Source: an uncultured Actinomycetes bacterium (GTDB lineage: Bacteria; Actinomycetota; Aquicultoria; CAJVYJ01). Taken from it: a stretch of DNA of 5,189 nucleotides. The position numbers and the translations under genes were made by a program. The stretch covers positions 1 to 5,189 of the forward strand of contig CAJVYJ010000148.1 of NCBI GenBank assembly GCA_913009475.1, in the 5' to 3' direction. Within the stretch, counting starts at the first letter, position 1. Each line of letters opens with the position of its first letter. Below the pieces are notes generated by a model. That model did not search any database, had not been told where the DNA came from, and was given only the letters and a program-made list of their open reading frames with translations. This document shows positions 5,165 through 5,189 of the stretch, piece after piece.

Positions 5165-5189
5165 AGATCGGAAGAGCACACGTCTGAAC
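5165..5189 (-). other. TruSeq adapter (contamination), reverse complement of the left one
   Basis: The last 25 bases begin AGATCGGAAGAGCACACGTC, the standard TruSeq read-1 read-through sequence. They are the exact reverse complement of 143-167. Genomic sequence ends at 5164, and the open frame continuing into this segment is artificial. Confidence 0.98.

Overview
This looks like one complete 5189-base assembled contig from a bacterium, with sequencing-library material left on both ends. Positions 1-167 are a G-rich and poly-T junk tail followed by an Illumina P7/TruSeq index adapter. Positions 5165-5189 are the reverse complement of the same adapter. Genuine genomic sequence is therefore about 168-5164, and both end genes must be read with that in mind.

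The source is a bacterium: there are sigma70-type -35/-10 promoters, strong Shine-Dalgarno sites and a LexA-type operator. The operator is the Gram-positive (Bacillus) form rather than the E. coli form, which argues against a gammaproteobacterium. Moderate GC content, a quinone gene set with an oxygen-independent-type enzyme, and a short contig with adapters suggest an uncultured anaerobe sequenced as a metagenome or single cell. The phylum cannot be fixed from this sequence; Chloroflexota or a candidate phylum are only guesses.

Left part (193-1685, + strand): a small four-helix membrane protein resembling DUF3147/GlpM, then 14 bases later a NapA-type Na+/H+ antiporter carrying the DD motif and the helix-10 lysine of that family. 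Middle (1686-2411): a convergent intergenic region holding a REP/BIME-like palindrome cluster in which each of two hairpins is preceded by GTAG. Next is a minus-strand umuD with a near-consensus promoter whose spacer contains a perfect CGAAC-N4-GTTCG LexA box. No umuC follows it. At 2412-2585 is a remnant that reads like the C-terminal end of an APC-family amino-acid permease.

Right part (2760-5164, + strand): a promoter followed by a tight operon of a UbiA-superfamily prenyltransferase (TTG start), a divergent UbiE/MenG methyltransferase, and a 3'-truncated U32-family protein. The last has the UbiV-type YLGxxxC cysteine and the GRLPL...C segment, and overlaps the methyltransferase by 23 bases. 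Together they suggest an isoprenoid-quinone pathway in which prenylation, C-methylation and an Fe-S-dependent hydroxylation step not needing oxygen are encoded side by side. This is the most interesting biology in the window.
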